64,000 nt of DNA from Solimonas sp041659605 (GCA_041659605.1 JBAZXW010000004.1:62001-126000), one strand, 5' to 3'. Positions 7,417 through 16,436 are shown, numbered from the stretch's first letter. Translations and numbers: made by a program. The notes: generated by a model from the letters alone, not told the origin.

Positions 7417-8767
7417 TTCACGCACGCGGCCGCAGATCCTGCTCGTCGACGACGACGCCAAGCTGCTGCGCGTGCTGACCTTGCGCCTCGAATCGGAGGG
7501 CTACGGCGTCATTGCCGCGAACGGCGGCGAACAGGCGCGTTCGCTGCTCGACGAGGCGGCGCCCGACTTCGTCGTCGCCGATCTGCGCATGCCCGGCATG
7601 GACGGCATCACGCTGCTCAAGCACATCCAGTCGCGGCGGCCGGGGCTGCCGGTCGCGATCCTGACCGCCCACGGCGACATTCCCGATGCGGTGCGTGCCA
7701 CGCAGGCGGGCGCCGTCGACTTTCTGACCAAGCCGGTGCGCAGCGATCTGCTGCTGGAGTGCATCCGCCGCAATCTGCATTTCGTCGTCGAGGGCGAAGG
7801 CGGCGCGGGCGACGTGCAGAACTGGGCCCCCGACATCCTGACGCACAGTCCGCAGATGCGCACGCTGCTCGACAACGCGCGGCGCGTCGCCCGCCTTGAT
7901 CCGGCGGTGCTGATCACCGGACCCAGCGGCAGCGGCAAGGAGCTGCTCGCGCGCGCAATCCACGCCGGTAGTCCGCGCAGCGGGCATCCGTTCGTCGCGC
8001 TCAACTGCGCCGCAGTACCGCCGGAGCTGCTGGAGTCGGAGCTGTTCGGGCACAAGCGCGGGGCGTTTACCGGAGCGCATATCGACCAGCCGGGCCTGTT
8101 CCGCGCGGCCGATCGCGGCACCGTGTTTCTCGACGAGATCGGCGACATGCCGCAGCCCTTGCAGGCCAAGCTTCTGCGCGTGCTGCAGGAGCGCGAAGTG
8201 CGGCCGGTCGGCGAGGTGCGCTCGATCCCGATCGACGTGCGCGTGCTGTCGGCGACGCACCGCACGCTCGATCAGCTGGTCCAGCAAGGCGCTTTTCGCG
8301 AGGATCTCTATTACCGCCTGAACGTCGTCGAACTGCGCCTGCCGCCGCTGGTGGAGCGTCGTGAGGACATCCCGCTGCTGGTTGCCGCGCGCCTCAACCA
8401 GCTGCGCGCCAGCGGCGCACCGCAGCGCGTGTACTCGCCCGAGGCCATGGAGCTGCTGTTGACCGCGGCCTGGCCCGGCAACGTGCGCCAGCTGTTCAAC
8501 GTCGTCGAACGCACCGCGGCGCTGTCGGCGGGTCGCGTCATCAGCGTCGAGCTGGTGCGCAAGGCGATCGGCGAGCTGGAAAACGGCGTGCCGTCCCTGG
8601 ACGAGGCGCGCGACCTGTTCATCCGCGACTACCTGCGCCAGGCGCTCAAGCTGGCGCAAGGCAACGTCAGCCGCGCGGCACGTCTGGCAGGTCGCAATCG
8701 CACCGATTTCTACAAGCTCATGAAGCGGCACGGCCTGCAGGACAAGGACGAGCCGCAGGAGACCTGA
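7400..8767 (+). CDS. glrR: GlrR/QseF-type sigma54-dependent response regulator
   Basis: A 455-residue NtrC-family activator. The receiver domain has D17-D19 and phosphoacceptor Asp61, with K111. The AAA+ domain has Walker A GPSGSGKE (174-181), the sigma54 contact loop GAFTGA (221-226) and Walker B FLDEIGD (243-249). The C-terminal Fis-type HTH reads GNVSRAARLAGRNRTDFYKL, close to E. coli GlrR (GNVTHAARMAGRNRTEFYKL). ATG 7400 follows AAGGAAG; a TTG at 7385 is the only earlier start. Likely target: the TGTC-N10-GACA boxes upstream of algD and the sigma54 promoter there. Confidence 0.93.
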   Translation: MEMSVDSRTRPQILLVDDDAKLLRVLTLRLESEGYGVIAANGGEQARSLLDEAAPDFVVADLRMPGMDGITLLKHIQSRRPGLPVAILTAHGDIPDAVRATQAGAVDFLTKPVRSDLLLECIRRNLHFVVEGEGGAGDVQNWAPDILTHSPQMRTLLDNARRVARLDPAVLITGPSGSGKELLARAIHAGSPRSGHPFVALNCAAVPPELLESELFGHKRGAFTGAHIDQPGLFRAADRGTVFLDEIGDMPQPLQAKLLRVLQEREVRPVGEVRSIPIDVRVLSATHRTLDQLVQQGAFREDLYYRLNVVELRLPPLVERREDIPLLVAARLNQLRASGAPQRVYSPEAMELLLTAAWPGNVRQLFNVVERTAALSAGRVISVELVRKAIGELENGVPSLDEARDLFIRDYLRQALKLAQGNVSRAARLAGRNRTDFYKLMKRHGLQDKDEPQET

Positions 8768-8809
8768 ACCTCGCTGCCCGCCACATCCGAACCAACGGTT
8801 TCGCCGTAT

Positions 8810-8823
8810 CCTGTCGGGACAGG
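8810..8823. promoter_or_regulatory. Perfect 14-bp palindrome upstream of arsM
   Basis: CCTGTC-GG-GACAGG lies 17 bp before the arsM start, where a repressor operator would sit. It uses TGTC/GACA half-sites like the GlrR box but with a 2-bp instead of a 10-bp gap, so it is not a GlrR site of known geometry. It could also fold as a small hairpin. Confidence 0.4.
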
Positions 8824-8840
8824 TTAATACGGAGCTGAGG

Positions 8841-9890
8841 ATGAACGGCGACTTCGACGCCCACGAGTCGATCCAGGACTATTACGGCAAGGTGCTGCAG
8901 TCCTCCGCGGATCTGCAGACCAGCGCCTGCTGCACGGCCGAGGCGATGCCGGTGCATCTGCGCGAAGTGCTGCGTGAGCTGCACGACGAGGTCAAGGATC
9001 GTTTTTATGGCTGCGGCTCGCCGATCCCGCCGGCGCTGGACGGCGCGACCGTGCTCGACCTGGGCTGCGGTTCCGGGCGCGACGTTTATCTGCTGTCGAA
9101 GCTGGTCGGACCGAACGGGCGCGTGGTCGGCGTCGACATGACCGCGGCGCAGCTGGAGGTCGCGCGTCGCCACCAGGACTGGCATGCGCAGCGCTTCGGC
9201 TGGGCCAACACCGATTTTCGCCAGGGTTTCATCGAGGATCTGGCCGGCGCCGGCATTGCAGACGCGTCGGTCGACGTCGTCGTCTCCAACTGCGTGATGA
9301 ACCTGTCGCCGGACAAGCCGCGCGTGTTCCGCGAGATCTTCCGTGTACTCAAGCCGGGCGGCGAGCTGTACTTCTCGGACGTCTTCGCCGATCGCCGCAT
9401 TCCGCCGGCGCTGGCGCGTGATCCGGTGCTGCTCGGCGAATGTCTGGGCGGGGCGATGTACGTCGAGGACTTCCGCCGCGTGATGGGCAACGTCGGCTGT
9501 TTCGACGCGCGCGTGTGCAAGTCCTCGCGCATCGACCTGCGCAATCCGGGCATCGAGCGGCGCGCGGGGCATATCGCCTTCCATTCGATGACCGTGCGCG
9601 CCTTCAAGCTGGCGCTCGAAGACCGCTGCGAGGATTTCGGTCAGGTCGCCTGGTATCGGGGTTCGATCGCCGAGCATCCGCATGCCTTCGAGCTCGACGA
9701 TCATCATCGCTTCGAGACGGGCAAGCCGATGCTGGTCTGCGGCAACACCGCCGACATGCTGTTGCAGACGCGCTACGCCCGGCACTTCCGTATCGAAGGC
9801 GATCGCTCGGTTCATTTCGGCCTGTTCGACTGCGGCCCCGGCGCCGCGCCGCAGACCTCCGAGGCCGGCTGCAAGACCGGCTGCTGCTGA
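8841..9890 (+). CDS. arsM: Arsenite S-adenosylmethionine methyltransferase ArsM
   Basis: A 349-residue SAM methyltransferase that methylates trivalent arsenic. The SAM motif is VLDLGCGSGRD (71-81). The cysteines expected to hold arsenic are present: YGCG (C58), SNCVMN (C151) and ECLGGA (C201); there is also an N-terminal CC pair (30-31) and a C-terminal GCKTGCC tail. The order with ArsS, joined by an ATGA overlap at 9887-9892, supports the arsenic role. Ribosome site GGAGCTGAGG directly precedes ATG 8841. No arsR, arsC or arsB is nearby. Confidence 0.9.
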   Translation: MNGDFDAHESIQDYYGKVLQSSADLQTSACCTAEAMPVHLREVLRELHDEVKDRFYGCGSPIPPALDGATVLDLGCGSGRDVYLLSKLVGPNGRVVGVDMTAAQLEVARRHQDWHAQRFGWANTDFRQGFIEDLAGAGIADASVDVVVSNCVMNLSPDKPRVFREIFRVLKPGGELYFSDVFADRRIPPALARDPVLLGECLGGAMYVEDFRRVMGNVGCFDARVCKSSRIDLRNPGIERRAGHIAFHSMTVRAFKLALEDRCEDFGQVAWYRGSIAEHPHAFELDDHHRFETGKPMLVCGNTADMLLQTRYARHFRIEGDRSVHFGLFDCGPGAAPQTSEAGCKTGCC

Positions 9891-10915
9891 TGAGCGCTGT
9901 CCCTGCAGAGTTGTTGATCGCGCCGGCGCGCAGTCGCTACGACTTCGAGCGGCTGCTGCACGAGCGCGGCCTTTCGCTGCCGCCGCGGGCGATCGACACG
10001 CTGCAGGTCAACGTCACCAAGCTGTGCAACCAGGCTTGCCGGCACTGCCATGTCGACGCCTCGCCGGCGCGGACCGAGCGTCTGTCGCGTGCCGGCATCG
10101 AGAAGATCGTCGAGATCCTGCGACGTCATCCGCAGATCCGCGCGCTCGACATCACCGGCGGCGCGCCGGAACTGCACCCGGATTTCGACTGGCTGGTGCA
10201 GGAAGCGGTGGGCCTCGGTCGACAGGTGATGGTGCGTCACAACCTGACGGTCACCTTCGACGGCAATCCGCAGACCCATGAGAGCAAGGCCTACCTGCCC
10301 GAGTTCTTCGCGCGCCACCGCTGCGAGGTCATCAGCTCGCTGCCGTACTACCAGGCCTATTTCACCGACACGCAGCGCGGCAAGGGCGTGTTCGACAAGA
10401 GCATCGAGGGGCTGAGGCGCCTGAACGCGCTCGGCTATGGCGTCGACGGCAGCGGCCTGCGGCTGAACCTGGTCTACAACCCGGTCGGTCCGTACCTGCC
10501 GGCGGCGCAGCCCTCGCTGCAGGCGGACTACAAGCGCGAGCTGCTGGCGCGCTTCGGCATCGTCTTCAACGAGCTGTATTGCATCACCAACATGCCGATC
10601 AACCGCTTCCGCCTGCATCTGGAAAAGAGCGGCCAGTATGAGGCGTACATGGACAAGCTGGTTGCCGCCTTCAATCCCGTTGCGGCGGACAGTGTGATGT
10701 GCCGCAGCCTGATCAGCGTCGGCCATGATGGCCGCATTTATGACTGCGACTTCAACCAGATGCTCGACCTTGAGGCGCAGGGCGCTGGCGCGCGCGCGCC
10801 GACGATTTTCGATTTCGACTTCGACGCGCTGCTGCGGCGCCGTATCCGTTTCGATACGCACTGCCTGGGCTGCACCGCCGGCGCGGGCTCGTCCTGCGGA
10901 GGGGCGACGGCGTAG
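9890..10915 (+). CDS. arsS: Arsenosugar biosynthesis radical SAM protein ArsS
   Basis: A 341-residue radical SAM enzyme. The [4Fe-4S] motif CNQACRHC (C46, C50, C53) is followed by DITGGAPELHPDF; the C-terminal region contains MCRSLISVGHDGRIYDCDFNQ and ends with CLGCTAGAGSSCGG, the tail typical of the ArsS/DUF3641 family. ArsS is thought to transfer an adenosyl-derived group to dimethylarsenite made by ArsM, the route to oxo-arsenosugars. ATG 9890 overlaps the arsM stop codon, so the two are probably translated together. Confidence 0.92.
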   Translation: MSAVPAELLIAPARSRYDFERLLHERGLSLPPRAIDTLQVNVTKLCNQACRHCHVDASPARTERLSRAGIEKIVEILRRHPQIRALDITGGAPELHPDFDWLVQEAVGLGRQVMVRHNLTVTFDGNPQTHESKAYLPEFFARHRCEVISSLPYYQAYFTDTQRGKGVFDKSIEGLRRLNALGYGVDGSGLRLNLVYNPVGPYLPAAQPSLQADYKRELLARFGIVFNELYCITNMPINRFRLHLEKSGQYEAYMDKLVAAFNPVAADSVMCRSLISVGHDGRIYDCDFNQMLDLEAQGAGARAPTIFDFDFDALLRRRIRFDTHCLGCTAGAGSSCGGATA

Positions 10916-10945
10916 AGTGGCGCGGGGTTGTACATAGGGGGAGCG

Positions 10946-11677
10946 ATGGCCCGGTTGGCGCCGTATTTCAGCGAGGACACCTTCAAGTTCCTGCGCGCAC
11001 TGGCGAAGAACAATTCGCGCGAATGGTTCGCCGCCAACAAGCCGCGCTACGAGCAGAAGGTGCGCGGGCCCTGCCTGCGTCTGATCGGCGATCTCGCCGG
11101 TCCGCTGCAGCAGATCAGTCCGCAGCTGACCGCGATTGCCAAGCCGGTCGGCGGCTCGCTGTTCCGCATCCACCGCGACACGCGCTTTTCCGGCGACAAG
11201 CGGCCGTACAAGACCCACGCCGGCATGTATTTCGCGCATGCCGTGGCCAAGTCGGCGGCGCGCGGCGATGCCGGCAACGCGGCGATGGGACGGCTCGACG
11301 CGCCGGGCCTGTATCTGCATCTGGAGCCGGGCGCGTGTTTCCTGGGCGGCGGCATCTGGCATCCGCAGCTGCCGACGGTCAAGCGCGTGCGCGACTACAT
11401 GCTCGCCAATCCGATGAGCTGGAAGCAGGCGACGCGCAGCCCGCAGTTCCGCAAGGCCTTCGAGCTGGGCGGCGACGCGCTGATCCGGCCGCCGCGCGGC
11501 TACGATCCCGAGCACGAGCTGATCGACGACCTCAAGCGCAAGGACTTCATCGCCTCGGCGCAGCTCGACGACGCCGAGTTGCTGCGTCCCGATCTGGTCA
11601 AGCGGCTGATCAGCCGTTACCAGCAGCTCGCGCCGCTGCTGGACTGGCTGTGCGGCGCGCTGGACCTCGAGTTCTGA
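10946..11677 (+). CDS. DUF2461 (TIGR02453) family protein
   Basis: A 243-residue soluble protein with the family landmarks FLRALAKNNSREWFAANKPRYE near the N terminus, RIHRDTRFSGDKRPYKTH (about 77-94) and FLGGGIWHP (about 133-141). The family's biochemical role is unknown. ATG 10946 follows a strong AGGGGGAG ribosome site; an upstream GTG/TTG would add only a few residues. It begins 30 bp after arsS and ends 12 bp before the patatin gene, so it may be cotranscribed with either. Confidence 0.88.
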   Translation: MARLAPYFSEDTFKFLRALAKNNSREWFAANKPRYEQKVRGPCLRLIGDLAGPLQQISPQLTAIAKPVGGSLFRIHRDTRFSGDKRPYKTHAGMYFAHAVAKSAARGDAGNAAMGRLDAPGLYLHLEPGACFLGGGIWHPQLPTVKRVRDYMLANPMSWKQATRSPQFRKAFELGGDALIRPPRGYDPEHELIDDLKRKDFIASAQLDDAELLRPDLVKRLISRYQQLAPLLDWLCGALDLEF

Positions 11678-11689
11678 CCGGCCTGCGGC

Positions 11690-13498
11690 ATGGACTACGC
11701 CGCGATCCTGCAGAGCGCTCCGCTGGCAGCGTACATGCCCGAGGCGACGCTGCACCGGCTGGTCGCCGAGGCCGAGCCGCTGTATCTGCGCGGGGGCGAG
11801 TACCTGTACCGCGAGGGCGAAGCACCGGACTTTTTCTACGTCGTCGCTGCCGGCCGCCTGCGCGTGACTTCCGGCGAGGACACGCTGATCGGGCACATCG
11901 GCTTTGGCGAGCCGGTCGGCGAAGCGGGTGTGATCGCGGGCGAGTCACGCAGCGCCTCCGTGCGTGCGCAGCGCGACAGCATCGTGCTGCGCCTGGGGCG
12001 CGAGCCGTTCCTGCAGTTTCTCAACAGCCACGCACCGGCAGCGGTTGCACTCACGCGCCGGCTGATCTTCCGGCTGCGGCAGACGCAGCGCGAACGCCAG
12101 CGGGCAGCAACGCTCGGGCAGAGCGCGATCGCGATCTTTCCGGCCTCGTGCGGCGTACCGGCGATGGCGCTGGCCGAAGTGCTTGCGCGCTCCTTCGGCG
12201 GCTATCCGGCTGTGAGGGTGATCAGCGCGGCGCATGTTGACGCGAGCATGGGTGTCGGCAGTGCTCAGGCGCCGTATGCGGATCATGCGCTGTCGCGTCG
12301 GCTGCAGGAGTGGTTCTGCGAACTCGAACGCCGCCACCCGCATCTGATCTTCGTCGCCGACCGCGACGACAGCCCGTGGGCCCTGCGCTGCCTGCGCCAG
12401 TGCGACCGCGTGCTGGTGATCGCCGAAGCCGACGTCGCACCTGCGAGCCTGCCCGCGCTTTCGGAGTGGCGCGGCAGTGAGGAGACGCTGGCGCCAGTGG
12501 AACTGGTGCTGTTGCGGGCCGAGGGCGATCCGTCGCCGCACACCCTGGACTGGCGCGCCGCGACCGGCGCACGCGCGCATTACTACTTGCATCCCTGGGA
12601 CGCGCAGGAGCTCGACGCGCTGCGGCGACAGATCAGTGGGCAGGGCATCGGACTGGTGCTGGGCGGCGGTGGTGCGCGCGGTTTCGCCCATATCGGGCTG
12701 ATGCGCGCGCTCGAACAGCTGCAGATTCCGGTGGATGTCTGCGGCGGCACCAGCATGGGCGCCTTCGTCGCCGCGCTGATCGCCTGCGGCTTCGACAGCG
12801 TCGAGATGGCGCAGATCGCGCGCGAGACCTTCGTCGAGAACAACTACCTCAATGACTACACGCTGCCGCGGGTTTCGCTGATCAAGGCGCGCAAGTTCCT
12901 GCGCCGCCTGCATGAGATTTTCGGCGAACGCCGCATTGAGGAGCTGCGGCGGACCTATTACTGCATCTCGACCAACCTTTCGACCGGCGAGGGCATCGTC
13001 CACGACTGCGGACCGCTGGCCGAGTGGGTCGGCACCAGCATGGCGGTGCCGGGAGTGGCGCCCCCCGTGGCCTGGCAGGGTAGCCTCTTGTGTGACGGCG
13101 GCGTCGTCAACAATCTGCCGACCGACGTGATGCAGAACCTGGAGCGCGGCAGCATCATCGCCTGCAGCGTCAGCGCACAAGGAGACATCGCACTGCCAGG
13201 CTACGGCATCGACGGCCCCGAACCGGGCGCCCTGCTCGGGCGTCGGCGCCATCCCGATCTGCGCGCGCCCCGCTTCAGCGAGATCCTGCTGCGCACGGCG
13301 ACACTGGCCAGCGACACCACGCTGGCGCGCGCCGCGGCCGAGCGCGCGGACGTCTACCTGCGGATGCCGGTACAGAGCTATGGCATGTTTGACTGGGCCG
13401 CGCTCGACGCCCTGATCGAGCTGGGCTACGAAACCGCGATGCGGCAGCTAACGCCGCTGCGGGACACGCTGGCCGCGGGTTCGGCGATTGCTGCATGA
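11690..13498 (+). CDS. Cyclic-nucleotide-binding patatin-like phospholipase (NTE family)
   Basis: A 602-residue protein. Residues 1-135 form a cyclic-nucleotide-binding fold (LYLRGGEYLYREGEAPDF, GFGEPVGEAGVIAGESRSASVRA); a middle region (about 150-310) is unassigned but is similar in layout to bacterial NTE proteins. The patatin domain (about 318-490) has the oxyanion loop GGGGARG, nucleophile GTSMG (Ser near 354) and the catalytic DGG (near 468), so a Ser/Asp dyad is intact. Predicted activity: hydrolysis of (lyso)phospholipids on the inner face of the membrane, gated by the sensor domain. No signal peptide. Confidence 0.93.
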   Translation: MDYAAILQSAPLAAYMPEATLHRLVAEAEPLYLRGGEYLYREGEAPDFFYVVAAGRLRVTSGEDTLIGHIGFGEPVGEAGVIAGESRSASVRAQRDSIVLRLGREPFLQFLNSHAPAAVALTRRLIFRLRQTQRERQRAATLGQSAIAIFPASCGVPAMALAEVLARSFGGYPAVRVISAAHVDASMGVGSAQAPYADHALSRRLQEWFCELERRHPHLIFVADRDDSPWALRCLRQCDRVLVIAEADVAPASLPALSEWRGSEETLAPVELVLLRAEGDPSPHTLDWRAATGARAHYYLHPWDAQELDALRRQISGQGIGLVLGGGGARGFAHIGLMRALEQLQIPVDVCGGTSMGAFVAALIACGFDSVEMAQIARETFVENNYLNDYTLPRVSLIKARKFLRRLHEIFGERRIEELRRTYYCISTNLSTGEGIVHDCGPLAEWVGTSMAVPGVAPPVAWQGSLLCDGGVVNNLPTDVMQNLERGSIIACSVSAQGDIALPGYGIDGPEPGALLGRRRHPDLRAPRFSEILLRTATLASDTTLARAAAERADVYLRMPVQSYGMFDWAALDALIELGYETAMRQLTPLRDTLAAGSAIAA

Positions 13499-13642
13499 AC
13501 GTCTGGCGCGCCGCGATCGTCTGTGACATCATTCCCTGTAACAATATCACGTCGAATATGAGCGCAGTCCACGAAACGTCTGCGCCTCCACTGCGGTGGG
13601 GAGTCGACGACGGCGCAGCGCGGAAGCGCGGGGGAGTTACAC

Positions 13643-14947
13643 ATGATGAGTCTGGACTTCATCCTGGCCGATCTGCGGCTCAACTGGATGTTGTACGTGT
13701 CGATGCCTTTCGTCGCGGCGATCATCGGCTACGTCACCAAGATCGTGGCGATCGGGATGATGTTCCGGCCGATCGAGTTCGTCGGCAAAAAGCCGTATCT
13801 GGGCTGGCAGGGCATCGTGCCGCGCAAGGCCGGCGTGATGGCGAGCATCGCCTGCGACACGATGACGACCAAGCTGATCAAGCCGACCGACATCTTCGAC
13901 AAGCTTGATCCGGACCGCATCGCCCAGGAGATAGAAAGGCCGCTGCTGGCGGCGATCGACGACATTGCCCGCGACGTACTGTCGCAGTATCAGCCTGGCT
14001 TGTGGGAGAGCCTGCCGGACGCGGTCAAGAAGTTGATCATCAGCCGCATCAAGGCCGAGGCGCCGTCGATCGTCACGACGATCATGGGCGACATCAAGAA
14101 GAACCTCGACCAGGTCTTCGACCTCAAGGAGATGGTCGTCTCCAACCTGCTGCGCGACAAACCCCTGCTCAACCGCATCTTCCAGGAAGCCGGTGCCGGG
14201 GAGTTCCGCTTCATCCGCAATTCAGGACTCTATTTCGGTTTTGCGATCGGTTGCGTGCAGGCCGTGACCTGGGGTCTGACGCACTCGCCGTGGGTGATGC
14301 CGCTGTTCGGCCTGTTCACCGGCTGGTTCACCGACTGGCTGGCGCTGAAGATGGTTTTCCGGCCGGTACATCCGACCCGCTATGCCTTAGGCATGGTCGA
14401 GTGGCAGGGCCTGTTCCTGAAGCGCCGCAAGGAAGTGGCCAAGGAGTACGGCCGGCTGATCGCTCAGGAAATCATCACGCCGGGGAACATCATCGACGCG
14501 GTGCTCAAGGGCCCGCTGTCGGACCGCATCTTCTCGATGGTGCATCGTGAGGTTCAGCGCCTGGTCGACGATCAGTCGGGCCTGGCCAAACCCTTGGTCG
14601 TGCTTGCTGTCGGCAGCAGGCGCTACCAGGAGATGAAGCAGGTCGTCGCCGAGAAGGTGATGGCGCGCCTGCCGGCAACGATGAAGCATGTCGAGGAATA
14701 CGCCGGCAAGCAGATGGATCTGGAGAACCTGCTCAGCGTGAAGATGGCCGAACTGTCGCCCGAGGAATTCGAGGGCCTGCTGCGCCCGGCATTCGAGCAG
14801 GACGAATGGATCCTGATCACGGTCGGTGCCGTGCTCGGTTTCCTCGTCGGCGAGATGCAGGTGTTCGTCATGCACCACCTTGCCAAGCCGGTGCCGGGCT
14901 TCGATCAGCACTCGCTGCTGGAACTCGTGCGCGCGTTCGTCGGGTAG
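13643..14947 (+). CDS. DUF445 membrane protein (copy 1)
   Basis: A 434-residue protein with one N-terminal helix (about 15-38), an internal hydrophobic hairpin (about 195-240) and a C-terminal helix (about 390-412). DUF445 landmarks are IGYVTKIVAIGMMF, WQGIVPRKAG, and GWFTDWLALKMVFRP. Function unknown. It aligns along its whole length with the protein at 60798, so the window has two paralogues. ATG 13643 and the next codon ATG 13646 are both possible starts after CGGGGGAG. It stands alone between the patatin gene (144 bp upstream) and a convergent operon. Confidence 0.9.
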   Translation: MMSLDFILADLRLNWMLYVSMPFVAAIIGYVTKIVAIGMMFRPIEFVGKKPYLGWQGIVPRKAGVMASIACDTMTTKLIKPTDIFDKLDPDRIAQEIERPLLAAIDDIARDVLSQYQPGLWESLPDAVKKLIISRIKAEAPSIVTTIMGDIKKNLDQVFDLKEMVVSNLLRDKPLLNRIFQEAGAGEFRFIRNSGLYFGFAIGCVQAVTWGLTHSPWVMPLFGLFTGWFTDWLALKMVFRPVHPTRYALGMVEWQGLFLKRRKEVAKEYGRLIAQEIITPGNIIDAVLKGPLSDRIFSMVHREVQRLVDDQSGLAKPLVVLAVGSRRYQEMKQVVAEKVMARLPATMKHVEEYAGKQMDLENLLSVKMAELSPEEFEGLLRPAFEQDEWILITVGAVLGFLVGEMQVFVMHHLAKPVPGFDQHSLLELVRAFVG

Positions 14948-14951
14948 TTGC

Positions 14952-14986
14952 GTAGGTTGGGCTTCGCTCCGCTCAGCCCGTCCTAC
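14952..14986. repeat. REP-like palindrome (GTAGGTTGGGCT ... AGCCCGTCCTAC)
   Basis: A 35-bp imperfect inverted repeat between two convergent genes, four bases after the DUF445 stop and five before the opposing stop. The arms match the larger hairpin at 29903-29988, so they belong to one repeat family. It may act as a bidirectional transcription stop. Confidence 0.75.
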
Positions 14987-14990
14987 ATCC

Positions 14991-16190
14991 CTACGTGATC
15001 ATTCCGGGCGCGAAGCCGGCCGAGGCGAGCGCGTCGCCCAATCCGTAAGCTCGGGCGCGCGTCAGCAGGCGCGCATCGAGCGCCGTGTCGTGTCCGGCCA
15101 GGCCCCGCAGCACTTCGGCGAACTCGGTCTGCTTGTCGGCCGGCATGCGCCGCACGACGTCGAACATCGGCTCCCACAGTTCGCCGATCAGCACCGCCTG
15201 CGCGGCCCGCTCGATCGCCGCGCGCGGCAGTTGTGCGCCGGCCCGCGCGAAGGCATCGCGCGTGCCCTCGTCGAGCATTTCGACCAGCGGCAGGATGCTG
15301 CGCCACAGCGCGTGCTCGTCCGCGGCCTGCAGCAGGCTGACGAGGACCGCCGGATCGGTGCGCAGGATCGGCAGGTTCGCAACCTTGCGCTGGTGGCGCT
15401 CCGACAAGCTGGCGACGATTGGCAACAGGTCACCCCAGAGGCCGTTGTCCTGCGCGCGCTGGATGATCCGTCCCAGTACAGCCTCCTCTTGTTCGGCGGC
15501 GAGATTGCCGAGCTCGCGCTTGAGCGCGTAGTTGACGCTGGCGACAACCGTGAGGATCTCGTCGAGCAGGTCGCGCTGGTCGTCGAGCGCCAGCAGGACG
15601 ATGCGCCGGCGGCGTTCGGTCGGCAGCATGCGCACCACGCGGTCGAGCCGGTTTTTCGAGTCCATGTGGAACGCGATGCGCAGCAGTTCGGCCTCGTCGT
15701 CGATCGCGACGAGCACTGCCTGGATGGCCTCGTCGGTGAGGAAATCGACGAAGCGCCCCATCGTCGGATAGTCGCGGCGGTCGATCATCGCGCGGACGAT
15801 GTCGACGACGAAGTGCGCCGGGATCTGCTGGATCAGGTCGCGTGCGCGGCGCGGGTCGAGGTGGACACAGACCTCGGCGGCGTACGCCGGTGCGATGCGC
15901 GTGGCGATGGCCGCGGCGCGTCGTGCCGGCATCTCGCTGACGATGCGCGCGGTCAGCAACGGACCGATCAGGCGCGCCAGCCAAGGCGCGATGGTCGGCA
16001 CCGTGCTGGCAATGCGGGCGAGGCGACGAAAGGGCGTGCGGTCCTGGTCAAACAGGTGCTCGCTGATCGCTGCGCGCAGATGCCGGAGCTGCGCCTCCGG
16101 TACGCGATCGAGATACGACAGCGCGCCGGCTTCGACGTCGAGCAGTTGCTCGAGCTTGGCAAGCTCGGCACGCAGCGCGAGCCTGTTCAC
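14991..16190 (-). CDS. Unknown alpha-helical protein, possibly HEAT/MgtE-N-like repeats
   Basis: A 399-residue soluble protein that I do not recognise. It is built of short amphipathic helices in pairs, with repeated patterns such as IASTVPTIAPWLARLIGPLL, IPAHFVVDIVRAMIDRRDYPTMGRFVDFL, RVVRMLPTERRRRIVLLALDD and RVVRRMPADKQTEF-type segments; these resemble HEAT or MgtE N-domain repeats. No signal peptide or membrane helix. GTG 16190 is chosen because it overlaps the TGA of the upstream gene (GTGA), which ties the two together. Last gene of the five-gene minus-strand run that begins at 20036. Confidence 0.75.
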   Translation of the reverse strand: MNRLALRAELAKLEQLLDVEAGALSYLDRVPEAQLRHLRAAISEHLFDQDRTPFRRLARIASTVPTIAPWLARLIGPLLTARIVSEMPARRAAAIATRIAPAYAAEVCVHLDPRRARDLIQQIPAHFVVDIVRAMIDRRDYPTMGRFVDFLTDEAIQAVLVAIDDEAELLRIAFHMDSKNRLDRVVRMLPTERRRRIVLLALDDQRDLLDEILTVVASVNYALKRELGNLAAEQEEAVLGRIIQRAQDNGLWGDLLPIVASLSERHQRKVANLPILRTDPAVLVSLLQAADEHALWRSILPLVEMLDEGTRDAFARAGAQLPRAAIERAAQAVLIGELWEPMFDVVRRMPADKQTEFAEVLRGLAGHDTALDARLLTRARAYGLGDALASAGFAPGMIT

Positions 16191-16414
16191 GGTACGCGAT
16201 CGCGCGGAGTGCGGAGGATCAGGTGGCGCAGCGGCGACGGCAGGAGCCGTCGCAGTGCCTGATCCGCCTGTGCACGCTGCCGCAAGCACGCGGCGTCGAT
16301 GGCGGCCTCGAGACGACCCAGCTCGTCTTCGTTCAGTTTCGACAAACCCGACAGCGCGCGCAGCGGGCGCCGCAGCCGAGCTGCGAGGCGTTCGAGGGTC
16401 GCGGACACGCTCAC
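16187..16414 (-). CDS. Small unknown protein, 75 residues
   Basis: A basic, helical 75-residue protein (start MSVSATLERLAARLRRPL, end LILRTPRDRVP) with GTG start at 16414. It lies 22 bp after the metal-dependent hydrolase and overlaps the next gene by four bases, which is the main reason to believe it. No membrane helix or known domain is visible. It may be a short partner of the HEAT-like protein that follows. Confidence 0.6.
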   Translation of the reverse strand: MSVSATLERLAARLRRPLRALSGLSKLNEDELGRLEAAIDAACLRQRAQADQALRRLLPSPLRHLILRTPRDRVP

Positions 16415-16436
16415 CGGGCCGAAAGTCCGGCGGCGC

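Noticed and set aside
8810..8823. GlrR box before arsM
   Set aside because: The half-sites TGTC/GACA are there, but spacing is 2 bp rather than 10, which puts both halves in a different geometry.
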